Part shown: positions 18,501 to 25,090 of the stretch, in pieces | How the letters are laid out: each line of letters begins with the position of its first letter | Position numbering within the stretch: the stretch's first letter is position 1 | Assembly: GCA_024233135.1 (NCBI GenBank) | Contig: JACKPZ010000020.1 | Coordinates: 12,973 to 76,972, forward strand | Source of the DNA: Akkermansiaceae bacterium | GTDB lineage: Bacteria; Verrucomicrobiota; Verrucomicrobiia; Verrucomicrobiales; Akkermansiaceae | Direction: 5' to 3' | DNA: 64,000 nt | The notes under the pieces: model-generated | What the model was told of the DNA's origin: nothing | The model's database searches: none | The model's input: the letters and a program-made list of their open reading frames with translations, nothing else | Position numbers and translations under genes: made by a program

Positions 18501-19361
18501 GTTGACCGTCGTCGCCAGCGTGTGGCGGTTCGTGTTGCTCATCGTCAGCGTGCCGGTCCCCACCTTGGTAAGGCCGAGGGTCACGGTGCCGGTGTTCGAG
18601 GCGAGGGTGCCGCCCCATGTCGTGCTGGTGTTCTTCGCACCCACGCTGAGAATGCCGGAGCCGCGGATGGAGCCGGTGCCGGAGAGCGAGCCGAGGTGAA
18701 GCACGTCGGTGGTGGCGAGGTTGATCGCCACGCCGCCCGCCACGTTGCGGTTCAACACCCAGTCCGCGGCGGTGCTTCCGGCCGTCGGCGAGTTGAAACC
18801 GGTCCGGTTGTTGCTGTCGTTCGTCTGGGTGAAAGTTCCGGTGAAACCGCTGTTGTCACCGGTGAGGAACAGGGTTTTCGCACCCGTGCCGCCGGCCGTC
18901 TGGGTGAGGGAACCGGCGCCGGAGAGGCTTCCGGAGAGCGTGATGTTGCTCGATCCGTTCAGGTTGACCTGCCGGGCGTCCGATACGGTGATGTTGCTTC
19001 CGAGGTTGACCGCGCTGGCGCTTGTCGCGGCGATGTTTCCGGTGAGCGAGAACGCGCCGCCGGTGATGGTGTATGCGGATGAGGCAGCACCGAAGGTGAT
19101 GCCCGCGACTTCGAACGCGCTGGTGGTCGCGAGGTTGTTGGTGAGAGCGGCTCCCGATGTGCCGGCGGCTCCGAAGACCCATGCCTCCCCGGAGGCGGGA
19201 GCGGCGGGAGCGCTGTCCCAGTTCAGGCCGTTGGCCAGGTTCGCATCGGTGTTGCCGACCCAGGTGGCGGCTTCCAGACCCGTGGCGAGGAAGACGGGGC
19301 ATACGGCGACCGTGATCAGGAACGATGTGCGGAACGGGAGGGATTTGAACGTGGGTTTCAT
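15501..19361 (-). CDS. Large autotransporter-associated beta-strand repeat secreted protein
   Basis: 1,286 residues. It starts MKPTFKSLPFRTSFLITVA, and the signal peptide ends near GLEAA. Long stretches of beta-strand repeats follow (LTKVGTGTLTMSNTNRHTL, LTKAGTGTFTLTGENTYTGD). The C-terminal 130 residues are a tail with ADDYDGDGVPNGVEYLLGG, a Ca-binding-like Asp motif, and a small beta domain ending ARLNVVVQ, common at the C-termini of secreted verrucomicrobial proteins. The ATG at 19361 is used because the signal peptide begins there; the longer frame runs into the intergenic region. It is first in the leftward three-gene run. Its promoter region is shared with the divergent LacI regulator, with a palindrome between them. 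A secreted polysaccharide-binding role is inferred, not shown. Confidence 0.87.
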   Translation of the reverse strand: MKPTFKSLPFRTSFLITVAVCPVFLATGLEAATWVGNTDANLANGLNWDSAPAAPASGEAWVFGAAGTSGAALTNNLATTSAFEVAGITFGAASSAYTITGGAFSLTGNIAATSASAVNLGSNITVSDARQVNLNGSSNITLSGSLSGAGSLTQTAGGTGAKTLFLTGDNSGFTGTFTQTNDSNNRTGFNSPTAGSTAADWVLNRNVAGGVAINLATTDVLHLGSLSGTGSIRGSGILSVGAKNTSTTWGGTLASNTGTVTLGLTKVGTGTLTMSNTNRHTLATTVNAGVLNITGAMENSPVTVNNGATFQVGGSGKKLQSLAINAGGTAKVGSVTSVTGAVAATGQGSVLDLVNGTTGSMLVDGAGGLTLGGPNPTDTASVKLEAGGLVPDSIDVFNGLAVDQGGAAITITNLGVSAGETYPILSFASGSGAGFATGTGVTVGSLTLANPNLSFGISGQLEVTATGVNLVTTGATPPGSAYWSGTQGAQWSSTSGSNANFTTGATGSTFLNVLPGANTMVYFSHNSPTNLTNTLGANFDIYGLTYRGTSAAVATSGAQTLTLEDGGITVESGNGGATLSMDSIVLAQDQIWSNESANPLVVSAAGVTGPSSFLTMEGDGGVQLGGATFSVDTLEVATDLNLNGTAVTANLWDSPGAITNDASSNAVLTAANHQNATLSGEISDEGPGSLLQLVKTSTGTLTLSGNNIYEGGTTLAGGTLAAGSDEAFGLGVVAITSPAATLDLNGHLLPNDLTNSGTGATITNSSAVEATVEAGFNLAGAAGFVISDFTVNGTGNIRWDGAIRRTNGAGTMTKSGTNTLIINEDFFAAPMGGMNLLVADGTVDLGRTTALCFNNLTINGGTLKMNPAYQVSAGAGVWQGTFGNEAYINGGVWDLNDTGTNGISNRLKRINGTGGTITNNGTGASLLVLAARDTASPSWAGNIQDGTGTVALTIQWGGAVNQVMLFSGTHTYSGDTHIRENVMRAGAANVFSPNSDFIIPNHGVGGKLDLNGFDNTIGSLGGDEPDAQVLLGTATLTTGGKNTDTTFPGVISGSGGLTKAGTGTFTLTGENTYTGDTLVSAGVLEVSGNSIADASKLVISGGMVAPTGTEVVGSLFFGAVQQAEGTWGATGSGATHIDDTRFSGTGVIQVGAAGGYASWAAANAPTGTAADDYDGDGVPNGVEYLLGGLAATNDLGKLPTLSTSGGNLVFTFVRDQASETGDVSAVIEVGTNLGAWPLTYPVPNDPVAANPGVTVVDNGNGTDTVTLTIPQSPDARKFARLNVVVQ

Positions 19362-19502
19362 GTCGGTGCTTGGGATTCTTGTTGTGGGTTCGGAGGGCAG
19401 ATGGCAGTAGATCCGTCGGTGCGCGCAGTGACCAAACTGCAATCTCGGATTTACGGTATGCAGCAATCGCCGGAGCCAGGACCCATTTCGAGCGATTCGG
19501 CT

Positions 19503-19516
19503 GTTACTCTGGTAAC
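19503..19516. promoter_or_regulatory. Candidate LacI-family operator in the divergent promoter region
   Basis: GTTACTCTGGTAAC is a perfect 5-base inverted repeat with a 4-base spacer. It lies 40 bases before the LacI start at 19556 and 142 bases before the leftward repeat-protein gene, so binding could control both. The same palindrome with another spacer occurs at 20701. Confidence 0.62.
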
Positions 19517-19555
19517 CTCCGTGGCAGAACCGCCTTCCGGAAACCCACCCGCCCC

Positions 19556-20608
19556 ATGAAATCCGATCCCGATTCCCCCAACCCGCGGACCAGCATTCGA
19601 GATATCGCCCGCCACCTCGGAGTGAGCCACGCCACCGTTTCGCTCGCGTTGAGAAACAATCCGCGCATCTCCGAAGCGGTGCGGGAGAAGGTCCGAATGG
19701 CGGCGGACGAACTCGGCTATCAGCCGGACCCGATGCTCCAGGCGCTGGCGAGTTATCGCCGGACGAAAGGCGGGACACCCGTGTCGGCGGGACTCGCCTG
19801 GATCAACGCGTGGGAATCCACCACCGCGCTGCGCGGTTTCCAGGAGTTCGATCTCTATTGGAAAGGAGCCTCCACCGCGGCGAGGAAACACGGCTACAGC
19901 CTGGAGGAGTTCCGTCTCGACAAGGAGTGCGGCTCGAACCGGCTCAACCAGATTCTCACGGCACGCGGCATCTGCGGCATCCTTCTGCCGCCCCAACACC
20001 CGCATCCCGAATGGTCGGATTTTCCGTGGGAACGATATTCCGTAGTCCGCTTCGGAAGATCTCTCAGGACGCCGGAATGCCACGTCGTGACGGCCGACCA
20101 GGTGGCGAACACGATGCTCGCCTTCGTCAGGTTGAGAGAGCTCGGATACACGCGTATCGGCTTCGTCGACAGCCGCGAAACGACGGTGAAACGCGGCCAA
20201 ATGTTCCAGGCGGGCTTCCTGCTCGCCCAGACCGACGTCGCGAAATCCGAACGGATCCCCGTTCTCGACATCAATCACGCCCCCAACTCCGGCCGGCATG
20301 TCCGTGTGGCCAAATGGCTGCGCCAGCACAAGGTGGACGCGATCCTCACCGGGCTCTCGGAGCTTCCCACCATCCTGACAAAAGCGGGCATCCGGGTGCC
20401 CGACGATGTCGCCCTCGCGGGAACCACGATCCTCGACACACCGATATCCGCCGGCATCAACCAACATCCCGAAGAAATCGGCAGGGTCGGTCTCCTGATG
20501 CTGAAATCCCTCATCAACGACGGCGCGCGCGGCATCCCCCCGATCTTCCGGCAGATCCAGGTGGAGGGCAGTTGGTCGGACGGCGACAGCGCACCTCCTC
20601 GGCGGTGA
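19556..20608 (+). CDS. LacI-family transcriptional regulator
   Basis: A 350-residue DNA-binding repressor or activator. Residues 13-60 are the LacI helix-turn-helix and hinge region (IRDIARHLGVSHATVSLAL, then NNPRISEAVREKV and ELGYQPDPML). Residues 65-345 form the periplasmic-binding-protein-like sugar sensor, with typical late motifs VPDDVALAG and INQHPEEIGRVG. The ATG at 19556 places the HTH at the normal position; the longer frame from 19370 adds about 60 unrelated residues. It is divergent from the surface-protein run and upstream of the lyase/glycosidase operon. Palindromes at 19503 and 20701 flank it and suggest that it regulates itself and both neighbours in response to a released sugar. 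The effector is unknown. Confidence 0.92.
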   Translation: MKSDPDSPNPRTSIRDIARHLGVSHATVSLALRNNPRISEAVREKVRMAADELGYQPDPMLQALASYRRTKGGTPVSAGLAWINAWESTTALRGFQEFDLYWKGASTAARKHGYSLEEFRLDKECGSNRLNQILTARGICGILLPPQHPHPEWSDFPWERYSVVRFGRSLRTPECHVVTADQVANTMLAFVRLRELGYTRIGFVDSRETTVKRGQMFQAGFLLAQTDVAKSERIPVLDINHAPNSGRHVRVAKWLRQHKVDAILTGLSELPTILTKAGIRVPDDVALAGTTILDTPISAGINQHPEEIGRVGLLMLKSLINDGARGIPPIFRQIQVEGSWSDGDSAPPRR

Positions 20609-20699
20609 ACCGGCTCGCCGGGGTGCCCCATGCGATATTCCCTCTGGCACCCAGCGTTTTCCGGACCGGAGAGGGGGCTCCGAAGCTACGCAAACACGC

Positions 20700-20715
20700 G
20701 GTTACCATTGTAACC
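20700..20715. promoter_or_regulatory. Candidate LacI-family operator before the lyase/glycosidase operon
   Basis: GGTTACCATTGTAACC is a perfect 6-base inverted repeat around CATT, between the end of the LacI gene and the start of the lyase gene 107 bases further on. It shares GTTAC-N4-GTAAC with the site at 19503. Confidence 0.65.
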
Positions 20716-20821
20716 CACGCCGTTGACGCAAAGCGCGGCAGAGCTCGCGTAGAGGAAATGCAGAAGCTTCGGCGCGCCCGCCGGGGCCGCCTGTTTCAGG
20801 ATTCCACACGATGACGCACCC

Positions 20822-23461
20822 ATGATGAAACGCCTCTTCCCTTCCTGCCTTCTTCGATGGTCCGCCCTGCTGGCGATGTCCGCCCCCTGCCATCCGTCCG
20901 TCGCACAGGGTGTGCCCGGGGCGGTCGCCACCGTGGAGATCCGCCGCACGGTGAACAACGGATTCGTTCACCCGGGCATCGGGATGTCGAAGGAGATGCT
21001 CGTAAACGCCAGAGACCAGGTGGCGGCGGGTCGCGAGCCATGGAGCTCGGCATTCAGGAAACTTGCGGCCCACCCGCACTCCGCGGAAACGGTATCATGC
21101 CGCAATCAAAGCACGAAGGATCCGTCGGAACCGGACTCCGACACATTCGACAGCCGCGGCATGGAGGCCCGCCTCAAGGGCGACGCGGACAAGGCGCTGC
21201 GCCAGGCGTTGATGTTCTGGTTCACCGGCAGGGAGGCCCATCGGGCGAACGCGATGAATATCATCCGCACGTGGTCGAAGATGGACCCGAAGAAATACAA
21301 AAGCTTTCCGGAGGATCACATCCATACCTCCTATCCGATCCAGGACCTGATCCGCGCTGCCGAGTTGATGCGCTGCACCAGCTCTCCGAAGCGCTCGCTC
21401 GAGTGGACGGGCCGGGACAACATCGCGTTCATCCGGAACTTCGTGACGCCGTGCGTATCGACGTTCCTCGACCGCAACGGCCACTTCATGAACCAGGCCG
21501 GCTATCCGATGGCGGCCGCGATGGCGGGCGACATTTTCACCAACAACCGGAAGAGCTACGAGAAACGCGTCGAGTGGTTCACCATCAACAAGGACGCACC
21601 AAACAAGGGCTGGAGCTTCTCGATCCGCGACCTCGCCCGCCTTGTCGACACCAACGCGGCCACGGGTGAAAAGGTTTCCCCACCGAATGCCCAGCTCGTC
21701 GAGATGGGACGCGACCAGGCGCACGCCGGCGGTGACGTGGACATCTTCATGAACATCGCCCGCATGATGAACGTGCAGGGAACAAAGGTGGATCCGGTGA
21801 CAGGCACCATCTCGACGAAGGAGGAAGCGGTCGGCCCCTACGAATTCCTCGATGACCGCATCCTGGCGATCGCCGACCATTTCTGCCGCTTCATGCTCGG
21901 GTATGACACGCCGTGGATTCCCACACCGTCCGACATCGCGCCGGACGGCACGGTTCGCCAGATCTACTACCGCATCGCCGACAACTACCGGGGAAGAATC
22001 CGCGGCCTCGATTTCTGGGACGCGCACCATTACTACACCTACACCAAGGGGATCGATGTCTCGAAGAAAGCCCCCTACTACCACGAGGCCTTCACGAAAC
22101 GCATCGTCAACTCGGACTTCGACTGGATCACCATCCCGAAAGAAGTGAAGGGCGAAGGCGCGCGGGTCCCGCAGACCGTCCAGGAACCCGACGTGGTGGA
22201 GATCGAGGAACGGTCCACCACCTTCGACAAGAACGCCTCCATCGCCACGGAGGGCAAGGTTTCCTTCCTGCGGATCAAACCAGCCGCGAAAGGCACCCGC
22301 ATCGCGCTGCTGAGTTGCGATACCGACCGCAAGACCATCGGCATGCGCGTCCGCACCACAGGCGTGACCGAAATCCAGATGTCCGTTTTCCGGAAACCCT
22401 GGCTGCTGCCCGACACGAAGGGCGAGTGGAAGCAGGTGAGCTACCGGATGGACGACCTCGAAGACCTCGGCGACATCGTCTATTTCACGGTCACGGCGCG
22501 GGACGGCACGGTGGTCGATCTCGACCAACTGGTCCGAAAGCCGGAGGAGGGGCGGACCGCGCCCGAGTTCACGCTCGGCAACGACGATCTCCGCATCGTC
22601 GCATGCGTCGGAATTCCGCTCGAGCTGGACCTATCAGCCAAAGGGCCTCGCGGCGGCATACGGATCGAATGCCCGGATCTGCCGGACGGAGCAACCCTTG
22701 GGAGCAACACCGGGGCCTTTCAATGGACACCGTCAGCCGCCGGCGAGTCCGACCTGGTCGTGACCGCGGTCAACGGTGAGTTCGTCACGCCGAAGCGCAT
22801 CCACATCGTGATCGCGGCGGACCGGGCGGCGGCCGTCGATGCAGCCGGCGCGGGCTACGAACCCGGTGTTCCTTATGTCTCTGCCAGCCTGGCGAAATGC
22901 AAGGAACTCAACGACCGGCTCGCCGCATCGATGGACCGGATGAGCCCCGCCGTGTTCTCGCAGAAACTGTTGGAGTTGCAGGATGCGTTCGGAAATCTCG
23001 AACCGCTCACCCCGCTGCTTCCGGACGGCAGCATGGATTTCCCGAAGGTTGTCGTCACCACCACTACCAAGGAGGGCGAGATCGCACTGCTCACCGACGG
23101 CAATGACGACACCTACGCCGTCTTTCCCTCGGCACAGCGGCTCGGCCACACCTTCGATTTCGGAGCAGCCTTCCGCTTCTCCGCCGAAGCCTTCGCGGTT
23201 GAAGGGCGGATGAATTTCGAAACCCGCACGCAGGATGTCGTGTTCCTCGGATCCGATGATGGGGAATCGTGGACCCCGCTCACCGACGCGCTCACGAAGG
23301 CGCCGGTCGAACTGACCCGCATCGAGGTATTGCCCGGGCAGCGCGGCAAACGGTTCCGTTTCCTCAGGTTCCAGAAAACCAGCGACAAGTCGGACCGCCT
23401 CTTCGAACCGGCGGAGCTCCGGATCTTCGGTGAACGGCACGAGGCAGCACGCCAACCTTGA
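20822..23461 (+). CDS. Alginate-lyase-fold polysaccharide lyase with Ig-like and discoidin-like C-terminal domains
   Basis: 879 residues, secreted (signal peptide ends CHPSVAQG). Residues about 45-445 match the alginate_lyase (alpha/alpha-toroid) superfamily as found in PL5/PL38-type enzymes: MLVNARDQVAAG, FLDRNGHFMNQAGYPM, LVEMGRDQAHAGGDV and DFWDAHHYYTY. Such enzymes cleave uronate-containing chains by beta-elimination; the exact substrate (alginate, glucuronan or other) is not readable. Residues about 450-590 form a beta-sandwich linker, 595-670 a putative Ig domain (GATLGSNTGAFQWTPSAAG), and about 730-870 a discoidin-like region (LLTDGNDDTYAVF, RFRFLRFQK). Either of the paired ATGs at 20822/20825 could start it. 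It heads a tight rightward operon (3 bases to the next gene) behind the palindrome at 20700. Confidence 0.85.
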   Translation: MMKRLFPSCLLRWSALLAMSAPCHPSVAQGVPGAVATVEIRRTVNNGFVHPGIGMSKEMLVNARDQVAAGREPWSSAFRKLAAHPHSAETVSCRNQSTKDPSEPDSDTFDSRGMEARLKGDADKALRQALMFWFTGREAHRANAMNIIRTWSKMDPKKYKSFPEDHIHTSYPIQDLIRAAELMRCTSSPKRSLEWTGRDNIAFIRNFVTPCVSTFLDRNGHFMNQAGYPMAAAMAGDIFTNNRKSYEKRVEWFTINKDAPNKGWSFSIRDLARLVDTNAATGEKVSPPNAQLVEMGRDQAHAGGDVDIFMNIARMMNVQGTKVDPVTGTISTKEEAVGPYEFLDDRILAIADHFCRFMLGYDTPWIPTPSDIAPDGTVRQIYYRIADNYRGRIRGLDFWDAHHYYTYTKGIDVSKKAPYYHEAFTKRIVNSDFDWITIPKEVKGEGARVPQTVQEPDVVEIEERSTTFDKNASIATEGKVSFLRIKPAAKGTRIALLSCDTDRKTIGMRVRTTGVTEIQMSVFRKPWLLPDTKGEWKQVSYRMDDLEDLGDIVYFTVTARDGTVVDLDQLVRKPEEGRTAPEFTLGNDDLRIVACVGIPLELDLSAKGPRGGIRIECPDLPDGATLGSNTGAFQWTPSAAGESDLVVTAVNGEFVTPKRIHIVIAADRAAAVDAAGAGYEPGVPYVSASLAKCKELNDRLAASMDRMSPAVFSQKLLELQDAFGNLEPLTPLLPDGSMDFPKVVVTTTTKEGEIALLTDGNDDTYAVFPSAQRLGHTFDFGAAFRFSAEAFAVEGRMNFETRTQDVVFLGSDDGESWTPLTDALTKAPVELTRIEVLPGQRGKRFRFLRFQKTSDKSDRLFEPAELRIFGERHEAARQP

Positions 23462-23464
23462 ACC

Positions 23465-24964
23465 ATGAAACCATTCCGCATCTCCGTTCTAACCACCATC
23501 GCCTCGGCCTTGGCCTCCAACGCGGCCACCCTTGACAAAGAAGCTCCCCGCGAGGCGGACGGACAAGCCTCCTGGCCCCGTGTGATCCTCCGCGGCGACT
23601 ATCCGGATCCGTCCATTCTCCGCGACGGCGGGGATTTCTACATGACGCACTCGCCGTTCCTCTACAGTCCGGGATTCCTGATCTGGCACTCGAAGGACCT
23701 GATGAACTGGACGCCGGTATGCCGGGCCATGACCAAGGTGGTCGGCTCCGCGATGGCGCCGGACCTCGTCAAACACGACGGCAGATACTACATCTACTTC
23801 CCCGCCGCGGAGAAGAACTGGGTGATCTGGTCGGACGACATCCGCGGTCCGTGGAGCGATCCGGTCCGGCTCGAGGTCGGCTACATCGATCCCGGCCACG
23901 CGGTGGATGAGGATGGCCGGCGGTGGTTGTTCCTCTCCGCCGGAAAGCGTATCCGTCTGGCGGACGACGGCCTCTCGGTGGCAGGAAAAGTGGAGCACGT
24001 CTACGACGGCTGGGACTATCCGGAGGAATGGGAAACCGAAGGCAAATATCTCGAATCACCCAAGCTCCTTCGCAGGGACGGCTGGTATCACAAGATCTCC
24101 GCCGAGGGAGGAACCGCCGGCCCCGCCACCAGCCACATGGCCATCTCCGCACGCTCGAAGAGCATCGACGGTCCGTGGGAGAACTCACCCCACAACCCCA
24201 TCGTGCACACGTGGAGCGCCGACGAGCGGTGGTGGTCGAAGGGACACGGCACGCTGGTCGACGACGTGGCGGGAAACTGGTGGATCGTCTATCACGCGTA
24301 TGAGAAGGACCGGTATCCACTCGGACGCCAGACCCTGATCGACCCCGTCACATGGACGGAGGACGGATGGCCGGTGGTTTCCGGAAGTGCTCCGGAAATC
24401 CCCGCGGCATCCCAGAGCATGGTGCTTGCGGACGACTTCTCCGGTCCGAATCTCGGCCCACAGTGGACGACATGGCGGGATTCCGAACCCCGCGAGATCG
24501 CCATCGAAAACGGAAGCCTGTTTCTAACCGCCAAAGGATCGGGCCCGGCGGACTCCCGGCTCCTGCTCGTCACCGCCACCGATCACAGCTACGAAGTAGC
24601 GACCGGGATCCAACTCTCGGAAGGAAGCACCGGCGGTCTCGTCCTTTTCTACAACGAGAAGGCGTTCGCGGGGATTGGCTCGGACGGTTCCGAGTTCACC
24701 ATTTTCCACGGAGCGGAACAGCGCACACGCGCACCCAACCCGTTCGGCGACCGTTTCTTCCTGAAGATCGAGAACCACCGGAACCGCGTCGACCTGAAGG
24801 CGAGCGGCGACGGCAAAACCTGGATCACCCTTCTCGAAGGACTGGACGTTTCGGAAATGCACCACAACCGCTTCAAGGGGTTCTTCGCCCTCCGCCCCGG
24901 ACTCATGGCGTGCGGCAAGGGGGAAGTCGAATTCACCCGGTTTGATTACCGGGGCGTTCAATGA
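23465..24964 (+). CDS. Glycoside hydrolase family 43 enzyme with C-terminal concanavalin-like domain
   Basis: 499 residues with a signal peptide (to about residue 21). The five-bladed propeller spans about 38-310. The GH43 acids are visible: Asp48 in DYPDPSI (base), Asp142 in YIDPGHAVDEDG (pKa modulator) and Glu197 in YLESPKLL (acid). Residues 320-495 form a beta-sandwich like the GH43 C-terminal or DUF1349-type domain (LADDFSGPNLGPQWTTWRD). Family members are exo-acting xylosidases, arabinofuranosidases or galactan hydrolases; subfamily is uncertain. It begins 3 bases after the lyase and precedes GH36 and GH51 genes, so it probably removes or processes side-chain sugars. Secretion to the periplasm or outside is expected. 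Confidence 0.88.
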   Translation: MKPFRISVLTTIASALASNAATLDKEAPREADGQASWPRVILRGDYPDPSILRDGGDFYMTHSPFLYSPGFLIWHSKDLMNWTPVCRAMTKVVGSAMAPDLVKHDGRYYIYFPAAEKNWVIWSDDIRGPWSDPVRLEVGYIDPGHAVDEDGRRWLFLSAGKRIRLADDGLSVAGKVEHVYDGWDYPEEWETEGKYLESPKLLRRDGWYHKISAEGGTAGPATSHMAISARSKSIDGPWENSPHNPIVHTWSADERWWSKGHGTLVDDVAGNWWIVYHAYEKDRYPLGRQTLIDPVTWTEDGWPVVSGSAPEIPAASQSMVLADDFSGPNLGPQWTTWRDSEPREIAIENGSLFLTAKGSGPADSRLLLVTATDHSYEVATGIQLSEGSTGGLVLFYNEKAFAGIGSDGSEFTIFHGAEQRTRAPNPFGDRFFLKIENHRNRVDLKASGDGKTWITLLEGLDVSEMHHNRFKGFFALRPGLMACGKGEVEFTRFDYRGVQ

Positions 24965-25090
24965 GCACCGGCTTGGATCGCCTTTCACCCTTGCCTGAAC
25001 CAGCGCTGCGTCACGAATCACGCCCTCTTCCAGAGCACGGCATCACCCGCCACATCCACCTGTCACTCACCTCTCCTCACCCAACTCCGC

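Noticed and set aside
5000..19000. Repetitive region considered as a CRISPR array or tandem DNA repeat
   Set aside because: The repetition is at protein level (beta-strand motifs of variable spacing), not identical DNA repeats with spacers.
15477..19082. 1,201-codon open frame on the plus strand
   Set aside because: Antisense shadow of the repeat protein at 15501-19361; no recognisable domain or signal peptide.
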